From contig DCHO01000003.1 in NCBI GenBank assembly GCA_002315655.1, positions 1 to 42,495 of the forward strand: a DNA stretch of 42,495 nt, in the 5' to 3' direction. The notes under the pieces were generated by a model that was not told the origin of the DNA, did no database searches, and saw nothing but the letters and a program-made list of their open reading frames with translations. Below are positions 29,510 to 37,011 of this stretch, piece by piece (positions within the stretch are counted from its first letter, which is position 1; every line of letters begins with the position of its first letter). This DNA is from Christensenella sp. UBA1750 (GTDB lineage: Bacteria > Bacillota > Clostridia > Christensenellales > UBA1750). The translations under genes and the position numbers were made by a program.

Positions 29510-30973
29510 TTAGTTCACGCCGGGCACGCCGATGACGTTGTAATCCTGCGGGATGGTGGGTGTCGGGGTCGCCTCGGGACCTTTCACAACGATCCCGGCG
29601 ATGGCGGGATAGAGGGTCTTGAAGAGCACGTCCTCCTTAATGACCTCGCCGTCCTTGATGTACCGGATGTAGGTGGTGGAATTGTAGCCCTTGCGTCCCT
29701 TGCGGATGGTTTCCTCGGTGCCGGGGGCGAGAGAGGTATCGGTCTGGTACTGGGTGTCGGGTCTGGGAATGGTGGAATCGGTGGTGGAGCGCAGTTCAAC
29801 GGACACGCCTTCCTCCAAAACCGGCTTGCCGTAGACCTTGACGGTGAGCACATACTCGTCTTCGTCAAAGGAAGTAACCAGATAGATGGGCGCGTCGGAG
29901 GTGTTCTTGAACTTGAAGTCCTTGGCGGGATAGTCGATGGCGGCATCCATGCCGATGTCGATATAGTCGGACGGCCAGGAATGACCCCAGCGTTCCACGA
30001 TCTCCATTCCGGCGCGGGCAACGGCATTGAACAGAGTGGTGGAGACCTGGCAGACGCCGCCGCCGGGCTCGGAAATCAGAATGCCGTTCTGGATGGAACC
30101 GGCGTCCTTATAGCCCTTTTCGGTGGTTCGCTTGCCGGTGCACTCATTGATGGAGAAGGTCTCCCCGGGCTGCACGACCCTGCCGTTGAAGGAGGCCAGC
30201 GCAAGTTTGATGTTGGTGTTTCTGGATCGGGAGCTGGTCGCGGTGGTGGAGAAGGTGGCCAGCAGCGTGTTCTGGGATTCCAACTGCGCTCTTGTCACGG
30301 AAGCGGGCGCTTCCATGGTAGAAACGGTGATGTTGGCGGAATAATCTCCGGCATTGATGGCGTTCTGCAAATCGGAAAGCAGCTTGTCGCTGTCCACGGA
30401 AACGCCGCTCTGCTCGTCGGTGAAGGAGAAGGTCTCCGTTTCAGTGTCAAAGGAACCGACGGTGGCGTCAACCGGCTCCACGGTCAGATCATTGATGACC
30501 TGCTGCACAAGAGGAGCGGGGTCTTCGCTCTGCACGGTGGATTCCACAGTGTAATTGATCGGGTTCTCCCTAAGAGCGCTGACCAGATCATAGCGCTCCT
30601 CCAAGGTGCCCTCCCGCCCGTAGTTGTAGGCGTTCATCAGCACCTCTTCGGTGTTGTAGGAAACGGTGGAGCCGAGCGTATAGGTATTGCCCCCGGCTGT
30701 CACGGTGATGGTCCGCTGCCCAACCGTGCCCTGCTGCGCCTGCAATTCGGAAAGCACCTCGTCGTAGCTTCTGCCGGAAACGTCCACGCCGTTGATCAGC
30801 GTGCCGGGGTAGAAGCCATCCGCGTTGAGCATCTCGGTAGCTGCGGACAATTTCTGATATTCTTCGTTGTAAAGGTATGCCATGCCCGCGCCTGCGGCAA
30901 AGAGCACGATGGCCAAAGCCAGCAGCACAAAGGCAACGGCACGCCCTGCCTGATTCCGTCTGTTTCCACTCAT
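29510..30973 (-). CDS. VanW/G5-domain wall protein 1
   Basis: 487 residues. A short basic N-terminus precedes one membrane helix (about 15-36 of the protein), with the rest outside the cell. PG-binding-type repeats (about 50-240) come first, then the VanW domain with NTNIKLALASFNGRVVQPGE, FSINECTGKRT and EPGGGVCQVSTTLFNA. A G5 domain follows (about 410-465). VanW proteins occur in vancomycin-resistance and sporulation loci, but their function is unknown. I chose the ATG at 30973; a TTG at 30982 is possible. The stop codon TAA is completed by the first base of the MITE end. Confidence 0.88.
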   Translation of the reverse strand: MSGNRRNQAGRAVAFVLLALAIVLFAAGAGMAYLYNEEYQKLSAATEMLNADGFYPGTLINGVDVSGRSYDEVLSELQAQQGTVGQRTITVTAGGNTYTLGSTVSYNTEEVLMNAYNYGREGTLEERYDLVSALRENPINYTVESTVQSEDPAPLVQQVINDLTVEPVDATVGSFDTETETFSFTDEQSGVSVDSDKLLSDLQNAINAGDYSANITVSTMEAPASVTRAQLESQNTLLATFSTTATSSRSRNTNIKLALASFNGRVVQPGETFSINECTGKRTTEKGYKDAGSIQNGILISEPGGGVCQVSTTLFNAVARAGMEIVERWGHSWPSDYIDIGMDAAIDYPAKDFKFKNTSDAPIYLVTSFDEDEYVLTVKVYGKPVLEEGVSVELRSTTDSTIPRPDTQYQTDTSLAPGTEETIRKGRKGYNSTTYIRYIKDGEVIKEDVLFKTLYPAIAGIVVKGPEATPTPTIPQDYNVIGVPGVN

Positions 30974-31028
30974 ATATCGCAAACCTTTCCTGCAAAGGCA
31001 AATGCCTTATCGCACTGAACTACTCTTT

Positions 31029-31057
31029 ATCATACCACGAAAAACGCGGAAAGTTAA
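31029..31057 (-). promoter_or_regulatory. Promoter of VanW gene 1
   Basis: Minus strand TTAACT (31052-31057), 17-nt spacer, TATGAT (31029-31034). Confidence 0.5.
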
Positions 31058-31106
31058 GTGATTTTTCCTCTGTTTTGCGTGTTTTTGCAAATCCTAAACA
31101 ACTGCC

Positions 31107-31757
31107 CTACGGCTCCCCGTTTTTTCTGTCGGAAATCACCCGCAAACGGTATGTGAGCACCAGAAGGGAATCCGTTAAGTGAACGTTGTTCACGGCCACA
31201 TCGGGCGGGAGCTTCAGGTCCACCGGGGCAAAGTTCCAGATGGCGCGGACGCCGCCCTCCACCATGAGGTCTGCCACCTCCTGCGCCGCCTGCCGGGGCG
31301 TGGCGATGACGCCGATGGAAGCGGGATTTTCTTTCAGGAAGGGGATGAATTCCTCCATGCTCTGCACGGTCAATTCGCCGACCTTAATTCCTTTCAGGCT
31401 CTCGTTTCGGTCAAACAGCGCCACAGGCGTGATGCCGCGCCGGAGGAAGCCGGGATAATTGCACACCGCACGGCCTAAGTTGCCCGCGCCGACAATCACC
31501 ATATCGTGCGGCTCGGAAAGCCCCAGAATCTGCTCGATATAGCTTTTCAGCTCCTGCACGTTGTATCCGTAGCCCTGCTGCCCCAACGCCCCGAAGCAGT
31601 TGATGTCCTGCCGGATCTGCGAGGCAGTCAGCCCCATGCGCTTGCCCAATTCCCCGGAGGAAATGCGGGTGATGCCCAGCCGCTCCAATTCGCGCAGGTA
31701 GCGGTCGTATTGCGGAAGCCGCCGGATCACGGCTTCGGAAATTTTCTGATCGTTCAT
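31107..31757 (-). CDS. rex: Redox-sensing transcriptional repressor Rex
   Basis: 216 residues, the normal Rex size. An N-terminal winged helix-turn-helix (about 5-60, with SSGELGKRMGLTASQIRQD) is followed by a Rossmann NADH-binding domain with GAGNLG at 90-95 and the FDRNES stretch. Rex senses the NADH/NAD+ ratio and represses fermentative and respiratory genes in Firmicutes; operators are usually TTGTGAA-N4-TTCACAA-like. I did not find a convincing one nearby. The ATG at 31757 is chosen because GGGAG lies upstream; the longer in-frame form adds 52 residues unlike Rex. Confidence 0.95.
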   Translation of the reverse strand: MNDQKISEAVIRRLPQYDRYLRELERLGITRISSGELGKRMGLTASQIRQDINCFGALGQQGYGYNVQELKSYIEQILGLSEPHDMVIVGAGNLGRAVCNYPGFLRRGITPVALFDRNESLKGIKVGELTVQSMEEFIPFLKENPASIGVIATPRQAAQEVADLMVEGGVRAIWNFAPVDLKLPPDVAVNNVHLTDSLLVLTYRLRVISDRKNGEP

Positions 31758-31972
31758 GGATGAACTCCCATTTGTCTGAAATTTATATAGTAAGTCTCGG
31801 AAAACAATGTGCCTGTGCAGTTCCCCGGAATTTTCCGGGCAAACGTACAGAGGATGCGTCTGCAAGTACGTTTTGCTCTCGTAGGAAAAGGATTCGTCCA
31901 ATTCCTGTTTCACAGCAAGGAAATTGTCCGCCTAAGCCGGATTGCAGGGACAGACGACGATTCTTCGCGTCC

Positions 31973-32563
31973 TCATTTGACGGCTTCCACGATCCAGAAG
32001 CCACTCTCCTTTTCAAGCACCTTCACCTCGGAATAGAGGGTTTGCAGGAACTTAATGGCGGAGGGTGCGCCCTGCTGCTTGCGGATTACGATATACAGTG
32101 CCCCGCCGCTTTTCAGCTTATCAAAGGCTTGGGTAAAGAAGGCATAGACCGTCTGCTTTCCGGCGCGGATGGGCGGGTTGGTGACGCAGAAATCCAGGTT
32201 TCCCGGCACGTTCGCCAAAATATCGCTGCCATACACCGTGACATTTTGCAGGCGATTGTTTTCGGCGTTCTTCTTCGCCAGCTCCACGGCGCGTTCGTTC
32301 ACATCCACCATAATGAACTGCGCCTCGGGATTTTTCGCCGCAAGGCACAGCCCCATCGCGCCCCAGCCACAGCCGATGTCCGCGCCGATGCCGGAAAGAG
32401 AAGGCACAGTGTCGATGAGCAACCTGCTGCCTTCATCCAAGTGCCCCTTGGAAAAAGTGCCCGCGTCGGTCTCAAAGGAAACGGCGTGATTCCCTAACTG
32501 CACGGAAAAGTGCCGCTCCTCGTGGCGGGAGGTGGGGTCGGAGGTAAAATAATGCTCTGCCAT
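31973..32563 (-). CDS. RsmC-like class I SAM-dependent methyltransferase
   Basis: 196 residues, matching the C-terminal half of RsmC (16S rRNA m2G1207 methyltransferase), as is usual in Firmicutes. SAM-binding motif I is GADIGCGWGAMG, motif II is IMVDVNERAVELAKKN, and the catalytic motif is VTNPPIRAGK. RNA or glutamine methylation is implied by NPPI; rRNA guanine is most likely. AGGAGGG precedes the ATG and overlaps the end of the preceding C39-like gene, so the two are coupled. Between its stop and rex lie 215 bases with one CCCGGAA/TTCCGGG palindrome. Confidence 0.87.
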   Translation of the reverse strand: MAEHYFTSDPTSRHEERHFSVQLGNHAVSFETDAGTFSKGHLDEGSRLLIDTVPSLSGIGADIGCGWGAMGLCLAAKNPEAQFIMVDVNERAVELAKKNAENNRLQNVTVYGSDILANVPGNLDFCVTNPPIRAGKQTVYAFFTQAFDKLKSGGALYIVIRKQQGAPSAIKFLQTLYSEVKVLEKESGFWIVEAVK

Positions 32564-32571
32564 ATTCCCTC

Positions 32572-33207
32572 CTATTTGACGATGCCCAGCGCGAACACGT
32601 TGCCGTATTCGGACAAAAGGTGCGTTTCATCTCCGCCCATGGGGTCGAGCACGATGAAATCGTCCTCGGTGGCGCCTACGACGGTGAGCCAGTAAGCAGA
32701 ATCGTTCTTCTTGACGCGCACCATGCAGGCCTTGTTTTTCCGCAGAATGTCGGTGATCTCCTTGCCGTCAAAGTCCTTCGGCGCACAGAAGGACAGCCCC
32801 GGATAAAGGGTGTAAAGCCGGGTCAAATCGGCGGCCTTGCCGTTCACATACAGATCATTTTCGATAAACGCTCGGTTCAACTCCCCGGGAGTCACGGTGA
32901 CGTCACAGGTGGAGAGCACCATAGAAAGGCTGCAGAAAACGCTGCCCTCCTGCGACATTAAGTAGCCGGTATCGCCCAGCGCGTCCTGCGCCCAGCGTTC
33001 ATCCTCCATGGCGTAGTAATCCACTGCCAGTTCCTTTACCGCCTTGCGCGGCGTGGGCGCAATGCCCTCCCCGGCCAGCAGCCGGGTGTTGTACCATCTG
33101 ACCCCCACGGCCAGCACCACGAAAATCAGCAACAGCCCGCCGTAAAGCTCCACGCGCTGTTTCCAGACCGTTTGCTGTTCCTTGGTCATTTCCTTGTATT
33201 TTTTCAT
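32572..33207 (-). CDS. Membrane-anchored C39-like protein lacking the catalytic histidine
   Basis: 211 residues. One membrane helix at about 22-37 follows a short cytoplasmic tail. The external part resembles the C39_2 papain-like fold: GSVFCSLSMVLSTCDV with C92 at the nucleophile position, then VTPGELNRAF, and VLDPMGG with D188. The histidine that should lie in a HWVVV-type strand is replaced by Y172-W173 (SAYWLTVVG). The fold is probably kept while peptidase activity is lost. It is coupled to the RsmC-like gene. Confidence 0.6.
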   Translation of the reverse strand: MKKYKEMTKEQQTVWKQRVELYGGLLLIFVVLAVGVRWYNTRLLAGEGIAPTPRKAVKELAVDYYAMEDERWAQDALGDTGYLMSQEGSVFCSLSMVLSTCDVTVTPGELNRAFIENDLYVNGKAADLTRLYTLYPGLSFCAPKDFDGKEITDILRKNKACMVRVKKNDSAYWLTVVGATEDDFIVLDPMGGDETHLLSEYGNVFALGIVK

Positions 33208-33270
33208 AGAAATTCGATTTTCTCCCGAAACAATTTTCCCTGCTTCATCTTTATGTATTTGCCGGGCGCT

Positions 33271-33963
33271 TTACAGCTCCACAGGCTCATACATATTGAG
33301 CAGTTTTACGTTTTCCCCATTCATGGCGCGGACGAAATCATCAGGGTCGGCGGTGTTTTCCGCGAACATCCCGTAGTGGGTGGGGATGGAGAGCTTTGCG
33401 CCGATCTCATGGGAAAGACGGGCGGCTTCCTTCTCGTTCATGTTGCCCCAGCGGCCGTTGACGCACACCACAAACACATCGGGGTGAATGTTCTTCAATT
33501 CCTCCACCAGCTTTTCGGAATAAAGGGAATCGCCCGTAAAGAGGATGGAATGGTGCCCGGATTTAACCAGCACGCCGATGGAATCCTCGGTGTGGTCGGC
33601 ATAGACGGCGCGCAGCTCCGCATCCATGATGCCGAAAACATCTCCCCGGTCAAAGGAGAGCAGCCTGTCCTCCGGCACGCCGATCTCCATCAGATGCTTT
33701 CTGCAAAGGAACGGCGCGGCAAAGAGGTTTTCGGACACATCAAGGCGCGATAGCGTCAGTTCGTCCAAATGATCCATGTGGTCGTGGGTGATGACGATCA
33801 CATCCGCGTCCAGCTTGCCCGGATCCATGGGCGGCGGCGCGATGCGGGTGTGCCCGCCGTGGCGCTCGCAGTTGTCGGAAAGGTAAGGGTCGATGCAGAC
33901 GGACGCACCGCCGATGGAAAGCAGAAAACCTCCCTGCCCGAGCCAGGTCAATGTCATAGCCAT
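33271..33963 (-). CDS. UlaG-like metallo-beta-lactamase-fold hydrolase
   Basis: 230-residue metal-dependent hydrolase. The HxHxDH motif is at 60-65 (THDHMDH), D and H ligands follow in FTGDSLYSE and IPTHYG. The group includes UlaG (L-ascorbate-6-phosphate lactonase) and uncharacterised relatives found widely in Firmicutes. No ascorbate genes are near, so the substrate is open. GGGGAG lies 10 bases before the ATG; a second ATG two codons later is equally possible. It is the first gene of the minus-strand group, divergent from VanW gene 2. Confidence 0.87.
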   Translation of the reverse strand: MAMTLTWLGQGGFLLSIGGASVCIDPYLSDNCERHGGHTRIAPPPMDPGKLDADVIVITHDHMDHLDELTLSRLDVSENLFAAPFLCRKHLMEIGVPEDRLLSFDRGDVFGIMDAELRAVYADHTEDSIGVLVKSGHHSILFTGDSLYSEKLVEELKNIHPDVFVVCVNGRWGNMNEKEAARLSHEIGAKLSIPTHYGMFAENTADPDDFVRAMNGENVKLLNMYEPVEL

Positions 33964-34074
33964 AATCGAAAATCTCCCCTTCGCACTTCTGATCCGAGTT
34001 TAGTATAGCACAGATCCAAACACTTTTACAGTCCTCCTTTTCAAAGAGATTACAAAACCGTGAAAAGTTTGACA

Positions 34075-34103
34075 TTGCCATTTCAAACGCAAGCGGGTAT
34101 AAT
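34075..34103 (+). promoter_or_regulatory. Promoter of VanW gene 2
   Basis: TTGCCA (34075-34080), 17-nt spacer, TATAAT (34098-34103). A consensus TTGACA starting 5 bases earlier is too far from this -10. Confidence 0.6.
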
Positions 34104-34167
34104 GAAAGAAATGGATTCCGTCAATCGTTAGATGGTTGATAAGTACAATAAGAAAGCAGGCAATTTC

Positions 34168-35787
34168 ATGTCCAGCTATTATAGTGACGGTCGCGGACGC
34201 GGCAGCAGTTCTTCCAGAAACACAAATCCTTCCTCCCGGAATTATTCAAACGGCTCCGGGCGCAAGCGCAAAAAGAAGCGCAAGGTCAATTACGGCAGGT
34301 TCGGCGTGTTCCTGCTGCTGGTTGTCCTGCTCATCATCTGCGTGGTGGCGGGGATCAAGCTGCTCACCGGCAGGGAGGAAAACGGGGACAGCGTGACGCT
34401 AAACGAGGAGCAGGCCGCAGAAGAAACCGACACCTCGCCGCTTGACACCACCACCATCTATGAGGGCGTCTCCATCAACGGCATTTCCGTATCCGGGATG
34501 ACCCGGGAGGCCGCCGTTGCAGCGGTGCAGGAAAGCCTTGCGACGGAGAGCCACGTTCTGACCCTGGCCTATAACGATCTCAACTTCTCCGTGCCGCTGC
34601 TCTCCGGCAGCAATCTGTCCGAGGTTGTGGAAAACGCCTACGCGCTGGGGCGCACGGGAACGGAGGAGGAACGTCTGCTGGTCATCGAATCCCTCAAAGC
34701 CTCTCCCAAGAACCTGACTGTGGAAGCGGGCTATTCCCTGCCCGACATGGCCGACATCATGGCCGAGTGCTCTTCCGCCATCAACCGGCAGGCTCGGAAC
34801 GCCACGGTCACGGGCTACGATAACGAGTTCATTTATTCCGAAAGCCAGAAGGGGCTTGCAGTGGATGAAGCGGCCACCATCGCCCTGCTGCAAAGCGCCG
34901 TGGACGGCGGCTCCTACGATTCCACCGTTCAGATCGTGGTCAATGAGACCGAACCCGAGATGAGTCTGGAGGCTTTGAAGGAAAAATTCGTCAAGATCGC
35001 CTCCTTCACCACCAAGACCACCTCCAACTCCAACCGCAACACCAACATCCGCCTGTGCTCCTCCGCCTTGAACGGCACGGTGGTGCAGCCCGGCGAGGAA
35101 TTTTCCGTCAACACCATCACCGGCAAACGTTCCGCCGAGAAGGGCTATATGGACGCCACCGTCATCAAGAACGGCGTCTACATTCAGGAACCCGGCGGCG
35201 GCGTGTGTCAGGTTTCCTCCACCCTGTATAACGCCGTGGTGCGCGCCGGCTTTGAGATTACCGAGCGCTACAACCACACCATTGTTTCCTCTTATGTGAA
35301 CATCGGCGAGGACGCCGCCATCGACTATCCCTCCAAGGACTTCCGCTTTGTCAACAATTCCTCCGGTCCCATCGTGGTGCTCTTCTCCTTTGACGAAGCC
35401 AACCGCAAGCTGACCGCCAAGGTCTACGGCATCCCGATTCTGGATTCCGACACCACCTTGGATCTCTATTCCGAGGTCTATGAGACACAGCCCATTCCCT
35501 CCCCCACCTACACGGAAGACCCGACGCTGTCTCCCGGCGAGGAAGTCACCGTCACCTCCGGCATCGAGGGGCAGAAGGTCAAGACTTACCTCATCACCTA
35601 CAAGGACGGCAAAGAGGTGGATCGCAAGCAGCTCTATACCTCCTCCTATCCCAAGCGCACGCCGGTCATCGCCATCAATTCCGCAGCCTCCACCATTCCC
35701 TCCGAATCCGGTGTTCCCTCCGAGGGCGGTGAAGCCACACCCGTCCCCTCCTCCGAATCCGACATCCCCTCCATCCCGGAAGAATAA
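34168..35787 (+). CDS. VanW/G5-domain wall protein 2
   Basis: 539 residues, same architecture as the first VanW protein: a Ser/Arg/Lys-rich cytoplasmic tail (about 1-45), a membrane helix (about 48-68), peptidoglycan-binding-like repeats, and the VanW domain with NTNIRLCSSALNGTVVQPGE, FSVNTITGKRS and EPGGGVCQVSSTLYNA. A G5 domain follows, then a Ser/Pro/Glu-rich C-terminal tail. I chose the ATG at 34168 because AAAGCAGG is spaced correctly; an in-frame ATG at 34132 has no ribosome site. It is divergent from the UlaG-like gene. Confidence 0.87.
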   Translation: MSSYYSDGRGRGSSSSRNTNPSSRNYSNGSGRKRKKKRKVNYGRFGVFLLLVVLLIICVVAGIKLLTGREENGDSVTLNEEQAAEETDTSPLDTTTIYEGVSINGISVSGMTREAAVAAVQESLATESHVLTLAYNDLNFSVPLLSGSNLSEVVENAYALGRTGTEEERLLVIESLKASPKNLTVEAGYSLPDMADIMAECSSAINRQARNATVTGYDNEFIYSESQKGLAVDEAATIALLQSAVDGGSYDSTVQIVVNETEPEMSLEALKEKFVKIASFTTKTTSNSNRNTNIRLCSSALNGTVVQPGEEFSVNTITGKRSAEKGYMDATVIKNGVYIQEPGGGVCQVSSTLYNAVVRAGFEITERYNHTIVSSYVNIGEDAAIDYPSKDFRFVNNSSGPIVVLFSFDEANRKLTAKVYGIPILDSDTTLDLYSEVYETQPIPSPTYTEDPTLSPGEEVTVTSGIEGQKVKTYLITYKDGKEVDRKQLYTSSYPKRTPVIAINSAASTIPSESGVPSEGGEATPVPSSESDIPSIPEE

Positions 35788-35802
35788 ATCCGCTTGTATA
35801 CA

Positions 35803-35839
35803 CCCGTCATGGGCAGTCGCCTGTGACGGGATTTTATTT
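35803..35839 (+). terminator. Terminator of VanW gene 2
   Basis: CCCGTCA (35803-35809) pairs with TGACGGG (35824-35830), then ATTTTATTT. Confidence 0.75.
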
Positions 35840-35906
35840 ACAGCCGAACGTGTGCTTTGCGGCAAAATGTATAAGTATTGTTTCAAAACCCGATTCCGGC
35901 AGTTTT

Positions 35907-35917
35907 TATGCTATAAT
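35907..35917 (+). promoter_or_regulatory. Extended -10 promoter of the yhaO-yhaN pair
   Basis: TATGCTATAAT, 24 bases before the GTG start. The AGGGGGG-type ribosome site follows. Confidence 0.55.
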
Positions 35918-35940
35918 GGAGGCAAAAAGGGGGGATCACC

Positions 35941-37011
35941 GTGAAATTTCTGCACTGTGCCGATCTGCACTTAGGCTGTCCCAAGGGAAAAGAGCGCATG
36001 AATGCCTTCCGCCGCATGATGAAATTCTGCGAGGATCAGGAAATTGCCCTGCTGCTCATCGCGGGGGATCTGTTCGATTCGCCCGACCCGGACGAGAATA
36101 CAATTCAACAGGTTTTTTCGGTATTTTCGGAAAATCCCCGCCTGTGCGTGCTGATTGCGGCGGGCAACCACGACCCCTTTATGAAGGATTCCGTCTATGA
36201 CCGAGCGCTGCCGGACAATGTGTATGTCTTCCCCGGCACCTGGAGCTGCGTGGAAATTGCGGAGCTTCACGTCCGCGTGTGGGGGCAGAGCTTCACCGCG
36301 CAGACCGCCGAGCCCTTTGCCCTGCCCACAAAAAAGGTCAAGCCCAAGGAGGGCTTTGCGGATCTCGGACTGCTCCACGGCGAGGTGACCAACACAAGTC
36401 AATATCGGGCGATCCCGAAGGAAATGATCCGCCAGTCGGGGCTTGTCTATCTTGCCTTGGGCCACATTCACGAGCGGAGCGACATTCTGCGCGCCGGAAC
36501 CACCCTTTACGCCCAGGCGGGCTGTCTGCAAGGCATGGGGTTTGACGAGATCGGCGAAAAGGGCGCATATTTGGGAGAACTTGACGGAAACCGCAACCTT
36601 GCCATGTCCTTTGTGATGCTTTCCGACAGCCAGACCGTAGAGCGAACGCTCAACATCACAGGTTGCAAGCATCTGACCGATATTTACAGGAAATACGAGC
36701 AGCAGATCGGCGACGTGCGCCCAAACCGGCTGAAACTGACCCTGATGGGCGAAACCCTGCTGCAAAATCCGGATGCGCTGGAAATGCTCCTGTCCAAATA
36801 CACCGGCGGCTTCCTGTTGGAGGATGAGACCACCCCGCCCCGGGCGCTTTCCGCCGGGGAGGACACATTAAAGGGCGCTTTCATCCGTCAAATGGAGGAA
36901 ATGATCGCCGACAAGGAGCGGCAGGGCTTATCGGCCAAGGTCGAAAAGGCCGCGCTGCAATACGGCCTTATGGCCTTTTCCGGGGAGGTGAACACGGATG
37001 CGGATTCATAG
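35941..37011 (+). CDS. yhaO: SbcD/YhaO-like DNA repair exonuclease
   Basis: 356 residues, starting at GTG with AAAAAGGGGGG upstream. Mre11/SbcD phosphoesterase motifs are complete: HCADLHLG, AGDLFDSPDPDE, AAGNHDPF, LHGEV and GHIHERS. Residues after about 270 form the capping and ATPase-binding region. With the next gene it should form a nuclease-ATPase complex acting on DNA ends. The next gene overlaps by 14 bases, showing tight coupling. YhaO is preferred over SbcD because the partner resembles YhaN. Confidence 0.88.
   Translation: MKFLHCADLHLGCPKGKERMNAFRRMMKFCEDQEIALLLIAGDLFDSPDPDENTIQQVFSVFSENPRLCVLIAAGNHDPFMKDSVYDRALPDNVYVFPGTWSCVEIAELHVRVWGQSFTAQTAEPFALPTKKVKPKEGFADLGLLHGEVTNTSQYRAIPKEMIRQSGLVYLALGHIHERSDILRAGTTLYAQAGCLQGMGFDEIGEKGAYLGELDGNRNLAMSFVMLSDSQTVERTLNITGCKHLTDIYRKYEQQIGDVRPNRLKLTLMGETLLQNPDALEMLLSKYTGGFLLEDETTPPRALSAGEDTLKGAFIRQMEEMIADKERQGLSAKVEKAALQYGLMAFSGEVNTDADS

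Noticed and set aside
29291..31018. Long plus-strand open frame of 575 codons
   Set aside because: It is antisense to the VanW gene and starts in the MITE; no motif or ribosome site supports it.
31758..31972. Small gene or Rex operator between rex and the RsmC-like gene
   Set aside because: No frame with a ribosome site or motif, and no TTGTGAA-N4-TTCACAA palindrome; only a CCCGGAA/TTCCGGG hairpin is visible.
34399..35886. Minus-strand open frame of 495 codons
   Set aside because: It is the shadow of VanW gene 2, which has a full set of domains.
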